Source of the DNA: DCFW01 sp963790715
GTDB taxonomy: Bacteria; Bacteroidota; Bacteroidia; Bacteroidales; Bacteroidaceae
DNA length: 46,831 nt
Assembly (NCBI GenBank): GCA_963790715.1
Contig: CAWBPN010000019.1
Span: forward strand, 1-46,831
Direction: 5' to 3'
Shown: in pieces, positions 7,840-15,699 of the stretch
Layout: the number at the start of each line of letters is the position of its first letter
Position numbering within the stretch: position 1 is the first letter of the stretch
Program-made: the position numbers and the translations under genes
Notes under the pieces: generated by a model
The model's input: the letters and a program-made list of their open reading frames with translations, nothing else
Told to the model about the DNA's origin: nothing
The model's database searches: none

Positions 7840-8958
7840 ATGAAGAAGTTGGGATTCGGTTTGATGCGTTTACCGTTGAGAAACGCCGATGACATTGCTT
7901 CGATAGATATTGAGTTGATGAAGAAGATGGTTGATAGCTTTATCGCCAAAGGCTTCACTTATTTTGATACGGCGTGGGTTTATCATAATGAAAAGAGTGA
8001 AGATACTTTCCGCAAAGCCGTTGCTGAACGTTATCCGCGTACTGCCTATACTATAACCGATAAGATGCCTTGTTGGTTGCTGAATTCAGGGGATGATTTA
8101 CAACGTATATTTGATATGCAATTACAACGTTGCGGCGTGGAATATTTTGATTATTATCTGATACATTCTCTTAATAAGGAATATTATGATATAACCCAAA
8201 AGTACGAAGCTTTTGAATTTATTGCAAAGATGAAGGCGGAAGGTAAAATAAAGCATATAGGTTTCTCCTTTCATGATGAAGTGTCGTTGCTTGAACAAAT
8301 ATTTAAAGACCATCCGGAATCGGAATTCGTGCAGTTGCAAATCAATTATTTGGATTGGGAAAACCCGGCGGTATGTTCACGTGAATGCTATGAAACCGCG
8401 GTGCGTTACGGTAAGCCGGTTATTGTGATGGAGCCGGTGAAAGGCGGTTCGCTTGCTAAAGTTCCTGCTGAAGCCGAGCGTATGTTTAAAGACTTTCATC
8501 CAGATATGAGCATTGCATCATGGGCTGTGCGCTATGCTGCGTCGTTGGATAATGTGTTTATGGTGCTGAGCGGGATGCACACTCTTGAGCAAATAGAGGA
8601 TAATACTAACTACATGAGTGACTTCAAGCCTGTTAGCGATGAAGAAAAGTCAATAATCAGTAAAGCCGGAAAGATTATCAACAGCAGCATTGCCATTCCT
8701 TGCACGGCGTGCCATTATTGCACCGATGGTTGCCCGCAACATATTTGCATACCAGAATATTTCACTCTTTATAATACTTTGCATATGTTCGGTAAAAAGG
8801 AGCAGGGAATACATGCTACAGTTTATTACTCATCATTAAGTAATACGCATGGCAAGGCATCCGATTGCATTGAATGTGGCCAGTGCGAGCACCATTGTCC
8901 GCAGCATATTGCCATAATTAAGCGATTAAAAGACGTTGCCAATGTTTTGGAACATTAA
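7840..8958 (+). CDS. Aldo/keto reductase with C-terminal 2x[4Fe-4S] ferredoxin domain
   Basis: A 372-aa oxidoreductase. The N-terminal (beta/alpha)8 barrel carries the AKR tetrad: Asp and Tyr in YFDTAWVYH, Lys in TITDKMP, His in YLIHSLN. The C-terminus has two cysteine clusters, CTACHYCTDGCPQH (about residue 287) and CIECGQCEHHCPQH (343-356), suited to two [4Fe-4S] centres, so electrons may come from ferredoxin rather than only NADPH. No signal peptide is seen, so it is cytoplasmic, unlike its relative at 10493-11881. It is the last gene of the DUF1893-ECF operon and converges on the polyferredoxin gene with an 18-bp gap. Confidence 0.9.
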   Translation: MKKLGFGLMRLPLRNADDIASIDIELMKKMVDSFIAKGFTYFDTAWVYHNEKSEDTFRKAVAERYPRTAYTITDKMPCWLLNSGDDLQRIFDMQLQRCGVEYFDYYLIHSLNKEYYDITQKYEAFEFIAKMKAEGKIKHIGFSFHDEVSLLEQIFKDHPESEFVQLQINYLDWENPAVCSRECYETAVRYGKPVIVMEPVKGGSLAKVPAEAERMFKDFHPDMSIASWAVRYAASLDNVFMVLSGMHTLEQIEDNTNYMSDFKPVSDEEKSIISKAGKIINSSIAIPCTACHYCTDGCPQHICIPEYFTLYNTLHMFGKKEQGIHATVYYSSLSNTHGKASDCIECGQCEHHCPQHIAIIKRLKDVANVLEH

Positions 8959-8976
8959 CAATATGGAATAGTTGCT

Positions 8977-10488
8977 TTAAATTTTTCTGTGCACTTCATG
9001 GCCTTCTACGTATATGGCACTGAACGGTCGGGCAGGGCATACGTATTCACAAGTACCACAACCGATGCAACGTTCTGTGTTTACGGCAGGAATAAGAGGA
9101 GAGTCGGGTTTGTCGGCGTCGCGTTTAATCATTTGTATAGCTCCGTTCGGGCAATGGCGCGCACAGTTTCCGCAATTTACTTTATCGGTATTTACAATGC
9201 AATTTTTTGAAATCCATACGGCATGGCCGATTTGTAAAGAAGATTTTTCTTCCCGCGTTATCAGTTTTATCGCTCCGCTCGGGCATAATTGTGAACATCT
9301 TGTGCATTCCGGTCTACATGCACCTTTTTCATATGACATTTCAGGTTGCATTAGCGTTAGTACATTGCTTGACGGATGTAAGACCTGATTTGGACATTCC
9401 GATATGCAAAGTTGGCATGCAGTGCAGTGTTTGGCGAAATTGTCGATACTTAATGATCCCGGTGGTGTTAGCATTGTGGCACGGTGAGGAATCTTTTTAT
9501 CCTTGATAACAGCCAATCCTCCATCGAATTTTTCCTTTTGCGCTTTCAAAGCTGTTGTGCCGGCAAAAAGAACCGAGATAGACAGGAAAGAACGTAATGA
9601 TGAATTATCAGATGATTTTACAGCATCTTGTTGCCCCATAATAATTTGTTTGTTAGTTTTGTTGAAAGTCGTTTTGTAACTTATGGCATCATGGCGGCAT
9701 TTGCCTATGCAATCCATGCAACCGACACATCGACTGTAGTCTATTTTATGTTCGTCTGTATTGATGCATGATGCTTTGCAATTGCATGAGCATAGGTTAC
9801 ATTTGCTGCATTTATCGGCATCAATGCGTATTTTGAAAATAGAAAATCTTGATAAAAAACCCAGTATCGTGCCAACCGGACAGATAGTGTTGCAATATGT
9901 GCGCCCGTTTCGCCATGCAAGAATAAATATGATTATGAATGTGATTGCTGCAACAGTGATGGTTGACAGGCTTTTTACCCATATATTTGTTGAATAAAAT
10001 GCATAGCTGTCGACTCGTTCTGCCAAATAAGCCAGTGCGTTATTGCCTAAATGATAAATAGGAGCAACCAAATTTGAAACAATACGTCCATAAGAACTGT
10101 ATGGCTCGAGTACTGCAACGAATAAATGTATTCCTGCTATAAACGCAATAATAAATAAGGCTAATACGCTCCAACGTAACCATGTTATAGATTTTGAATA
10201 CCTGAAACGGTTTTTCTTGCGCTTGTTTGAAAACCACGAAACAATATCTTGAAATACTCCAAGCGGACAAATAACCGAACAATATATACGTCCGAAAACG
10301 ATGGTAATTACTATAAGGGCAATAACTATAACAGCATTAAGCGCTAGCAGTGCGGGAAAGAATTGAATTTTAGCCATCCATCCAAACCATACATGTAATG
10401 TTCCTGTGAAATCAGCAAATAACAGAGTTATGCATATAAAGAATACTGAAGCAAGTGTGATTCTGATTTTTCTTAACATAAACAACAT
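8977..10488 (-). CDS. NapH/CcoG-like membrane polyferredoxin
   Basis: A 503-aa electron-transfer protein. Hydrophobic helices lie in the first ~200 residues, with two membrane CxxxCP motifs, GRIYCSVICPLGVFQD and GRTYCNTICPVGTILG, as in NapH/RnfB-type proteins. Six further cysteine clusters follow: CSKCNLCSCNC, CVGCMDCIGKC, CTACQLCISECP, CTRCSQLCP, CGNCARHCP and CIGCGTCEYVCP. A second hydrophobic or Tat-like stretch near residue 290 (LRSFLSISVLFAGTTALKAQ) suggests the last four clusters may be outside the membrane. It starts 4 bp after the exported aldo/keto reductase gene, so the pair probably forms a membrane-linked reductase. Confidence 0.85.
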   Translation of the reverse strand: MLFMLRKIRITLASVFFICITLLFADFTGTLHVWFGWMAKIQFFPALLALNAVIVIALIVITIVFGRIYCSVICPLGVFQDIVSWFSNKRKKNRFRYSKSITWLRWSVLALFIIAFIAGIHLFVAVLEPYSSYGRIVSNLVAPIYHLGNNALAYLAERVDSYAFYSTNIWVKSLSTITVAAITFIIIFILAWRNGRTYCNTICPVGTILGFLSRFSIFKIRIDADKCSKCNLCSCNCKASCINTDEHKIDYSRCVGCMDCIGKCRHDAISYKTTFNKTNKQIIMGQQDAVKSSDNSSLRSFLSISVLFAGTTALKAQKEKFDGGLAVIKDKKIPHRATMLTPPGSLSIDNFAKHCTACQLCISECPNQVLHPSSNVLTLMQPEMSYEKGACRPECTRCSQLCPSGAIKLITREEKSSLQIGHAVWISKNCIVNTDKVNCGNCARHCPNGAIQMIKRDADKPDSPLIPAVNTERCIGCGTCEYVCPARPFSAIYVEGHEVHRKI

Positions 10489-10492
10489 CCTC

Positions 10493-11881
10493 CTATACGT
10501 TAAGTTTTAATTCATTTACGTATTTATCAATGCTTCGCATCGTACCCGGAATATCTATGTTTTGCGGACAATGCGGCAGACATTTCCCGCAATCGGTACA
10601 ATGGTCGGCTTGTCGCAGTTTCGGCACACTTCGGTCGTATCCTATCAGAAAAGCACGCCTTGCCTCTCTGTAGTTTTTATCGGTTGCATTCTTTGAATAG
10701 TTGCCTTCGTTAAGGCATTTGTTGTAGTGTACGAATATACCCGGAATGTTTAATCCGTAAGGGCAAGGCATACAATATTGACAAGAATTGCAAGGTATGA
10801 GCGGAAAGTCAAGCATCAATCTGGCTACTCTTTCCAAAGTATCCTGTTCTTTATAGGATAAAGTTTTAAGAGGGGAATAAGTGCAGATATTCTCTTGCAG
10901 ATTTTCCATGTATGTCATTCCGCTAAGTACCGTCAATATACCCGGAGGCGAACCTGCAAATCTGAAAGCCCACGAAGCTATAGTTGCATCAGGGTTCATT
11001 TGTTTAAGCAGTTCCATTGCACTATGGTTCAAGTTCGCCAGACGTCCGCCTAACAACGGTTCCATAATGACGGCAGGTATATGGCGTTTTTTTAGTTCGC
11101 CATACAAATATTCGGCATTAGTGTTGAACGGACTTGATTCTTTTGCGTGTTTCCAATCCACATAATTCATTTCAATCTGCACGAAATCCCATTTTATGTT
11201 TGTCGAAAGCAGATAATCAAACACTTTTACATCTCCATGATATGAAAACCCGAGATTACGAATTCGTTTGGCTTTGCGCTCTTCAAGTAGAAAGTCGAGC
11301 ATGCCGTTGTCTATATACCTACCTTTGAATGCCTCCATACCTGACATATCAGTACCGCGACCGCCCATACCTATTCCGTGCAGCAGCATATAATCGATAT
11401 GTTTCACTTTCAAGTTTTTAAATGAATTGTGATACATTTCCATTGAAGCTTCACGACTCCACGAAGTAGGATCAAAATTCGAAAGCTTTGTGGCGATAAA
11501 ATATTTATTGCGCGGGTGACGGCTTAGTGCCTTGCCCATAGCCTCTTCAGAATGCCCTTGACAGTATGCCGGAGAAGTGTCGAAGTAGTTTACTCCATGT
11601 GCTATGGCGTAGTCAGTCAATTTATTAACAGTATCTTGGTCTATTTCATTATCTTTACCCTGAACGGTAGGCAATCGCATGCATCCGTAACCGAGTATTG
11701 ATACTTTATCGCCGGTGCTAGGATTCACACGATATGTCATTTTATCCGTAGGTACATTCTTATTAGTTTTCGTTCCTTTACTGTCGCAACCATATAATGC
11801 AGTAGCGGCAACGGCTGTGCCACCTCCAAATATTTTCAGAAACTTGCGACGGGTTATGATACTTTTATTCTTTTCTATCAT
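10493..11881 (-). CDS. Tat-exported aldo/keto reductase with ferredoxin domain
   Basis: A 462-aa protein. The N-terminus has a twin-arginine signal (ITRRKFLKIFGGGTAVAATA) followed by a Cys in ALYGC, possibly a lipoprotein anchor. The AKR barrel follows, with Asp/Tyr in YFDTSPAYCQG, Lys in IATKLS and His in MLLHGIG. The C-terminus has two cysteine clusters, CNSCQYCMPCPYG and CTDCGKCLPHCPQN. A GTG at 11890 is also in frame; I choose the ATG at 11881. An exact -7 element TATCTTTG lies on the minus strand at 11910-11917. It would act in the periplasm or at the outer face of the inner membrane, receiving electrons from the polyferredoxin encoded 4 bp downstream. Confidence 0.88.
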   Translation of the reverse strand: MIEKNKSIITRRKFLKIFGGGTAVAATALYGCDSKGTKTNKNVPTDKMTYRVNPSTGDKVSILGYGCMRLPTVQGKDNEIDQDTVNKLTDYAIAHGVNYFDTSPAYCQGHSEEAMGKALSRHPRNKYFIATKLSNFDPTSWSREASMEMYHNSFKNLKVKHIDYMLLHGIGMGGRGTDMSGMEAFKGRYIDNGMLDFLLEERKAKRIRNLGFSYHGDVKVFDYLLSTNIKWDFVQIEMNYVDWKHAKESSPFNTNAEYLYGELKKRHIPAVIMEPLLGGRLANLNHSAMELLKQMNPDATIASWAFRFAGSPPGILTVLSGMTYMENLQENICTYSPLKTLSYKEQDTLERVARLMLDFPLIPCNSCQYCMPCPYGLNIPGIFVHYNKCLNEGNYSKNATDKNYREARRAFLIGYDRSVPKLRQADHCTDCGKCLPHCPQNIDIPGTMRSIDKYVNELKLNV

Positions 11882-11909
11882 TAAAGACACGTTTTAAGAT
11901 TGAACGAAG

Positions 11910-11917
11910 CAAAGATA
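11910..11917 (-). promoter_or_regulatory. -7 element of the exported AKR/polyferredoxin operon
   Basis: TATCTTTG on the minus strand matches TAnnTTTG exactly, 28 nt upstream of the start at 11881. A -33 is not clear at normal spacing. Confidence 0.5.
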
Positions 11918-11966
11918 ATTTTTTATTTTGATTATATTATGCAAATTGTAAAAGTTATTGTGTTTA

Positions 11967-11997
11967 TTTGTGCATTCAAATTCTTTCTATATTTTTG
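11967..11997 (+). promoter_or_regulatory. Sigma-A promoter of the CDF transporter gene
   Basis: TTTG at 11967-11970, a 19-bp spacer and TATTTTTG at 11990-11997 match the full consensus, 33 nt before the ATG at 12031. Confidence 0.7.
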
Positions 11998-12030
11998 TCT
12001 TTGTTATATATGATTAATGAATGATTCATT

Positions 12031-12885
12031 ATGGATAAGAAAAAAGCCGCAATGTCATCTATTATAGCTGCAATATTTTTAACTTCGTTTAAATTTATTG
12101 TAGGTATACTTACGCTAAGTTTGGGTATTATTTCTGAGGCGTTACATTCTTTGTTGGATTTATTGGCAGCATTGATAACATATATATCGGTAAGTATTTC
12201 CGACAAACCGGCAGATAAAGAACACAATTACGGACACGGAAAGATTGAAAATCTTTCGGCTTTTTTTGAATCCGTGTTATTGGTTGTTACATGCGTGTGG
12301 ATAATATATGAAGCTGTGCAACGGTTGATGTCCGGTCATACACATATTGAAGTCTCGATATGGAGTTATGTCGTAATTATAACTTCGATGATTGTTGACA
12401 TTACGCGTTCGCGAATCTTGTTTAAAACAGCGAAAAAGACCAACAGCCAAGCTCTTGAGGCCGATGCTATTCATTTCTCAACTGACATATTAAGTTCAGG
12501 CGTGGTATTGGTAGGTTTGATATTTTCCGGTTTGGGTTATTACAAAGCTGATGTGTTTTCGGCACTTGGCGTTGCTGTTATTGTATTATATATTTCATAT
12601 CGTTTAGGTAAAAGGTCTGTTGATGTACTTTTAGATCGTGTGCCGAAAGGTGTAACTGAGATTGTTGAAAAAGAACTCAAATCAATACCTGAAATAAAAT
12701 CATTTCACGATTTAAAGATACGTACAGCTGGAGCCGATACATTTATTATTGTGAATGTACATTTTAATTCCAGAATTCAATTGGCAACTGCCCATAAGGT
12801 GTGTGATAAAATAGAGTCTGATATTCAAAAGCTTATTGGCAGAAGCTATGTGTTCATTCATGCTGAACCGGATGGTTTTATTTGA
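12031..12885 (+). CDS. Cation diffusion facilitator metal exporter (FieF/CzcD type)
   Basis: A 284-aa proton-coupled divalent metal (Zn/Fe/Cd/Mn) exporter of the inner membrane. Six hydrophobic helices lie in residues about 8-190. The metal-site motifs are present: HSLLDLLAA in TM2, HNYGHGKIEN in the TM2-TM3 loop, and HFSTDILSSG in TM5, giving the paired HxxxD-type tetrahedral site. The C-terminal cytoplasmic domain (about 205-284) has the usual beta-alpha-beta form with HDLKIRTAG and VFIHAEPDG. Length matches FieF. It is transcribed alone from the promoter at 11967-11997 and ends at a stem-loop shared with the convergent methyltransferase gene. Confidence 0.93.
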   Translation: MDKKKAAMSSIIAAIFLTSFKFIVGILTLSLGIISEALHSLLDLLAALITYISVSISDKPADKEHNYGHGKIENLSAFFESVLLVVTCVWIIYEAVQRLMSGHTHIEVSIWSYVVIITSMIVDITRSRILFKTAKKTNSQALEADAIHFSTDILSSGVVLVGLIFSGLGYYKADVFSALGVAVIVLYISYRLGKRSVDVLLDRVPKGVTEIVEKELKSIPEIKSFHDLKIRTAGADTFIIVNVHFNSRIQLATAHKVCDKIESDIQKLIGRSYVFIHAEPDGFI

Positions 12886-12936
12886 TGTAGGCATTATTAT
12901 TTGTTTCCCATTTTTGCTACAAATAATAAATTATAA

Positions 12937-12972
12937 GAGACCGCAAAAGAAACTTTCTTCAAATGCGGTCTC
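12937..12972. terminator. Bidirectional stem-loop between convergent genes
   Basis: GAGACCGCA (12937-12945) and TGCGGTCTC (12964-12972) form a perfect 9-bp stem with an 18-nt loop. It lies between the 3' ends of the CDF gene and the methyltransferase gene. There is no strong U-tract on either side, so termination is inferred from position. Confidence 0.55.
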
Positions 12973-12992
12973 AATTGTATTCATTGATTTAA

Positions 12993-13769
12993 TTAATCAA
13001 TCTTCTTTCCTATATAAAACACGTAGCCGTAATATTCTTTGTATTTTGAGTATAATTCAGCTTCGTATTTTTGGGAAGAGACTAATTTATCAACAGTTTT
13101 ATTCCCGGCATATTTTTCCAAGAACATCTTATGTGCAGGAATTTGCGGAATGTAATAGTTGTCAGTCCAGCAATTATCAGGTATAATAAATGTTGCTACA
13201 GGAATGTATCCTGCCGCTTGCATTTGCGCTACCTTTTTAGGAATGGTATCTATTTCGGGATAAGCATCCATCCAAAAGCTATTTATTTCTTCTGGGCGTT
13301 TATCTGTGAACCACGACGCTTCGGTTACTGCTATGTAACCACCATTCTTTAAAAATTTTCGCCACTCATTAAAGCCTCGCTGAAAACCAATATTATATAT
13401 TGCTCCTTCGCACCAAATAAGATCTAACTCTTCATTGTTGAAAGATAGATTATCCATTGAACCTACTACTACTTTTACTCTATCGTCAACGTGAAACTTT
13501 TTTGCATTGCACGTCAACTTTTCAATAAAAAGAGGAAATATGTCAACAGCGGTAATCTTACATTCTATATGTTGCAGAAGTGTCATTGTCTGTGCCCCTG
13601 TTCCACAGCCTAAATCGGCTATATGTGAATCTTTGGTTAGATTATCTATGAAACTTAAAGCCTTTATTGTTGATTCAGAACTTCCTGGACCTTGCCTTTC
13701 AAGATTAGAAAAGAATTCGCTAATTAAGTTAACGTCAAATTCATGTACTGATATATTTTGATTACTCAT
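12993..13769 (-). CDS. Class I SAM-dependent methyltransferase
   Basis: A 258-aa methyltransferase with a Rossmann-type SAM site: motif I ADLGCGTGAQT at residues 51-61, motif II ITAVDIFP, and VVVGSMDNLSF and LDLIWCEGAIYNIGF as the post-motif II/III region. The C-terminal part (WRKFLKNGGYIAVTEASWF) matches the UbiE/BioC-like fold. No substrate-specific feature is recognised; small molecules are more likely than proteins or nucleic acids, but this is inference. It stands alone, converging on the CDF gene. Confidence 0.85.
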   Translation of the reverse strand: MSNQNISVHEFDVNLISEFFSNLERQGPGSSESTIKALSFIDNLTKDSHIADLGCGTGAQTMTLLQHIECKITAVDIFPLFIEKLTCNAKKFHVDDRVKVVVGSMDNLSFNNEELDLIWCEGAIYNIGFQRGFNEWRKFLKNGGYIAVTEASWFTDKRPEEINSFWMDAYPEIDTIPKKVAQMQAAGYIPVATFIIPDNCWTDNYYIPQIPAHKMFLEKYAGNKTVDKLVSSQKYEAELYSKYKEYYGYVFYIGKKID

Positions 13770-13810
13770 GATGTTTAAAAAATTATTGTTAGTATATAAA
13801 AATAACTACC

Positions 13811-13836
13811 TCTTCGGACAATTTCATGCCCGAAGA
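13811..13836. repeat. Short inverted repeat
   Basis: TCTTCGG (13811-13817) pairs with CCGAAGA (13830-13836) around a 12-nt loop in the 287-bp gap between the methyltransferase start and the MATE gene's 3' end. It could end MATE transcripts, but there is no U-tract next to it. Nothing else is recognised in this gap. Confidence 0.35.
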
Positions 13837-14056
13837 ACGCTAATGGATAACCTCAAAGTCTGATGACAAAAAGGTTATTTACTTTACAATATCCGCGTTA
13901 TTTTTAAACATATGAGTAAAGATATTGGTTCTTATTTAATTTGCAAACTACGAATGAATATATTTTTTATATCTTTGTGTGCATAAGCACTGCAATGTGA
14001 TTATAATCAAGAGCTTAATACAAATATTCCTTATGGCATCCCTTCTATTATTATAA

Positions 14057-15424
14057 TTATACTTGCGGTAATGATTCCGGATGGTGTTTGAATATACGGT
14101 ATTGATATACCAGCATAATTGCTGCAATTATAGTGGATAGTAAGTCGCTTAGAGGCATACTTAACCATATACCATTTAAATTTAAAAATAATGGAAGTAT
14201 GATTAGTAAAGGAACAAGGAACATCAATTGGCGGGAAAGAGATAAGAAAATGGATTTTTTAATCATTCCTATGCTTTCAAAAAACATAGTCGTTACCATT
14301 TGGAAACCGACTATGGGATATGACAGTATTACTATACGCATACCGTTGGCAGATTGTAGGATTAGGTTTTTATCATCCGTAAAAGCCGTTGCGATAATTT
14401 GCGGAAATAATTCTCCTGGTACAAATCCGATAGTCGTAATTAATGTTGCCCATATAATGGCTATCTTTAGTGTCTTTAATGAGCGTGAATATTGTTTTGC
14501 TCCATAATTATATCCGACTATCGGTTGCATTCCCTGAACAAGTCCGAACACTGTCATTATAAATATGTATGTAAAGCGATTGATAATGCCGTATGCTCCA
14601 ACTGCAACATCTCCACCGTGTTTGTTAAGTTCATTGTTGATGAGAATAATGATTAGACATGAGATAATATTCATCGAAAACGGTGATAACCCTATGAATA
14701 GAATATTTTTTACTATTTTACGTTTAAGCATGAATGTCCCTTTTTCGAAATGTATAAAGTTCCTTTTGTTACAGAAAAAACCAAGTTGCCAAAACATCAT
14801 AATAGCTTGAGCTATTACTGTTGCCATGGCACTGCCTTTTATGCCCAAGTGCATACCGAAAATAAAGATCGGATTCAATATTAAATTAATAATCACCATA
14901 CCTATGATAGATATCATTGCACGCTTTGGCTCGCCTGAGGAACGTAGCAAGGCATTGAAGTTAAAAAATAGTTGAGTAAAGATGTTCCCGTATAGAAATA
15001 TTGTCATGAAATCATGGGCGTATGGAAGTGATTGCCGTGAAGCTCCGAAGAAAACGAGTATAGGATCTAAAAACATCAAGCAAACTATGTTGAGTATAAT
15101 GGTATAAATTAAGCTCATTGTAACTACGTTACCGAGAATATTCATTGTGCTCTGATAATCTTTTTGCCCCATTCTTATTGAAATGAGAGTGGCTCCACCT
15201 ACTGCGACCAATGTGGAAAAAGCGACCATTAGATTCATGAATGGGAATGTGATGGTTAAACCTGTTAATGCCATAGGTCCTACGCCATGACCGATGAAAA
15301 TGCTGTCTATTACGTTTAAAAATGACATTGCCGTCATTGCAATAATTGCCGGGCAAGCATATTCGAAAAGTAATTTTCCTATTCCTTTTGTTTCTAACTC
15401 GGAGATATTATTGTTAATTCCCAT
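14057..15424 (-). CDS. MATE-family multidrug/Na+ efflux transporter
   Basis: A 455-aa inner-membrane exporter with twelve predicted helices in two six-helix halves. MATE family words are visible: KLLFEYACPAIIAMTAMSFLNVIDSIFIGHGVGPMALTGL at the N-terminus, AVGGATLISIRMGQKDY in the first half, and GLVQGMQPIVGYNYGAKQYSR in the second. MATE proteins extrude cationic drugs using Na+ or H+ gradients; no substrate can be read here. The frame extends to 15439, but a TACCTTTG -7 element (minus, 15437-15444) overlaps that extension, so the ATG at 15424 is used. The leader would be only a few nucleotides. Confidence 0.9.
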   Translation of the reverse strand: MGINNNISELETKGIGKLLFEYACPAIIAMTAMSFLNVIDSIFIGHGVGPMALTGLTITFPFMNLMVAFSTLVAVGGATLISIRMGQKDYQSTMNILGNVVTMSLIYTIILNIVCLMFLDPILVFFGASRQSLPYAHDFMTIFLYGNIFTQLFFNFNALLRSSGEPKRAMISIIGMVIINLILNPIFIFGMHLGIKGSAMATVIAQAIMMFWQLGFFCNKRNFIHFEKGTFMLKRKIVKNILFIGLSPFSMNIISCLIIILINNELNKHGGDVAVGAYGIINRFTYIFIMTVFGLVQGMQPIVGYNYGAKQYSRSLKTLKIAIIWATLITTIGFVPGELFPQIIATAFTDDKNLILQSANGMRIVILSYPIVGFQMVTTMFFESIGMIKKSIFLSLSRQLMFLVPLLIILPLFLNLNGIWLSMPLSDLLSTIIAAIMLVYQYRIFKHHPESLPQV

Positions 15425-15436
15425 TCGCTTTTTGTG

Positions 15437-15444
15437 CAAAGGTA
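15437..15444 (-). promoter_or_regulatory. -7 element of the MATE gene
   Basis: TACCTTTG on the minus strand is an exact consensus match ending 12 nt before the ATG at 15424. It decides against the longer open frame. Confidence 0.5.
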
Positions 15445-15510
15445 GTATTTAATATGACTTTTACTTTAAGTTGTATACTTTAATTTTCTTCTTGTTTCAC
15501 AAAATAATTC

Positions 15511-15578
15511 AATCTATTCAGCCTTCAGTTTGCCTATATTAATCAGTTAATATAGGCAAACTGAAGGCTGAATAGATT
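15511..15578. repeat. 68-nt perfect inverted repeat (32-bp arms, 4-nt loop)
   Basis: The left arm (15511-15542) and right arm (15547-15578) are exact reverse complements over 32 bp, separated by TCAG. The repeat lies between two divergent promoters (MATE leftward, dnaB rightward), about 70 bp from the MATE -7 element and about 100 bp from the dnaB -7 element. It has no adjacent T-run and is far longer than an ordinary terminator stem. A structured small RNA, a cruciform or operator site, or a mobile palindromic element are possible. Confidence 0.9.
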
Positions 15579-15681
15579 TTACAAGTTTATGGAACCAGAG
15601 TAAGAATATTAGCCGTAAGAACATTCATAATGAAATACGTAAATAATGTAGTTCAAATAATGTTTTTTCATCGAAAAATGT

Positions 15682-15689
15682 TAACTTTG
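15682..15689 (+). promoter_or_regulatory. -7 element of the dnaB promoter
   Basis: TAACTTTG matches TAnnTTTG exactly and ends 10 nt before the dnaB ATG at 15700, implying a very short leader. A T-rich stretch around 15662-15668 may serve as the -33 region, but it is not a clean TTTG. Confidence 0.5.
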
Positions 15690-15699
15690 TCGCCCCATT

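Noticed and set aside
9014..9506. Plus-strand open frames of about 100-124 codons
   Set aside because: Antisense shadows of the cysteine-rich polyferredoxin gene; no homology-like motifs.
15511..15578. Intrinsic terminator
   Set aside because: The stem is 32 bp with no T-tract, and it lies between divergent promoters where no gene ends. Kept as an inverted repeat.
15511..15578. Invertible promoter switch
   Set aside because: The arms are only 4 bp apart, so no promoter is enclosed, and no recombinase gene is nearby.
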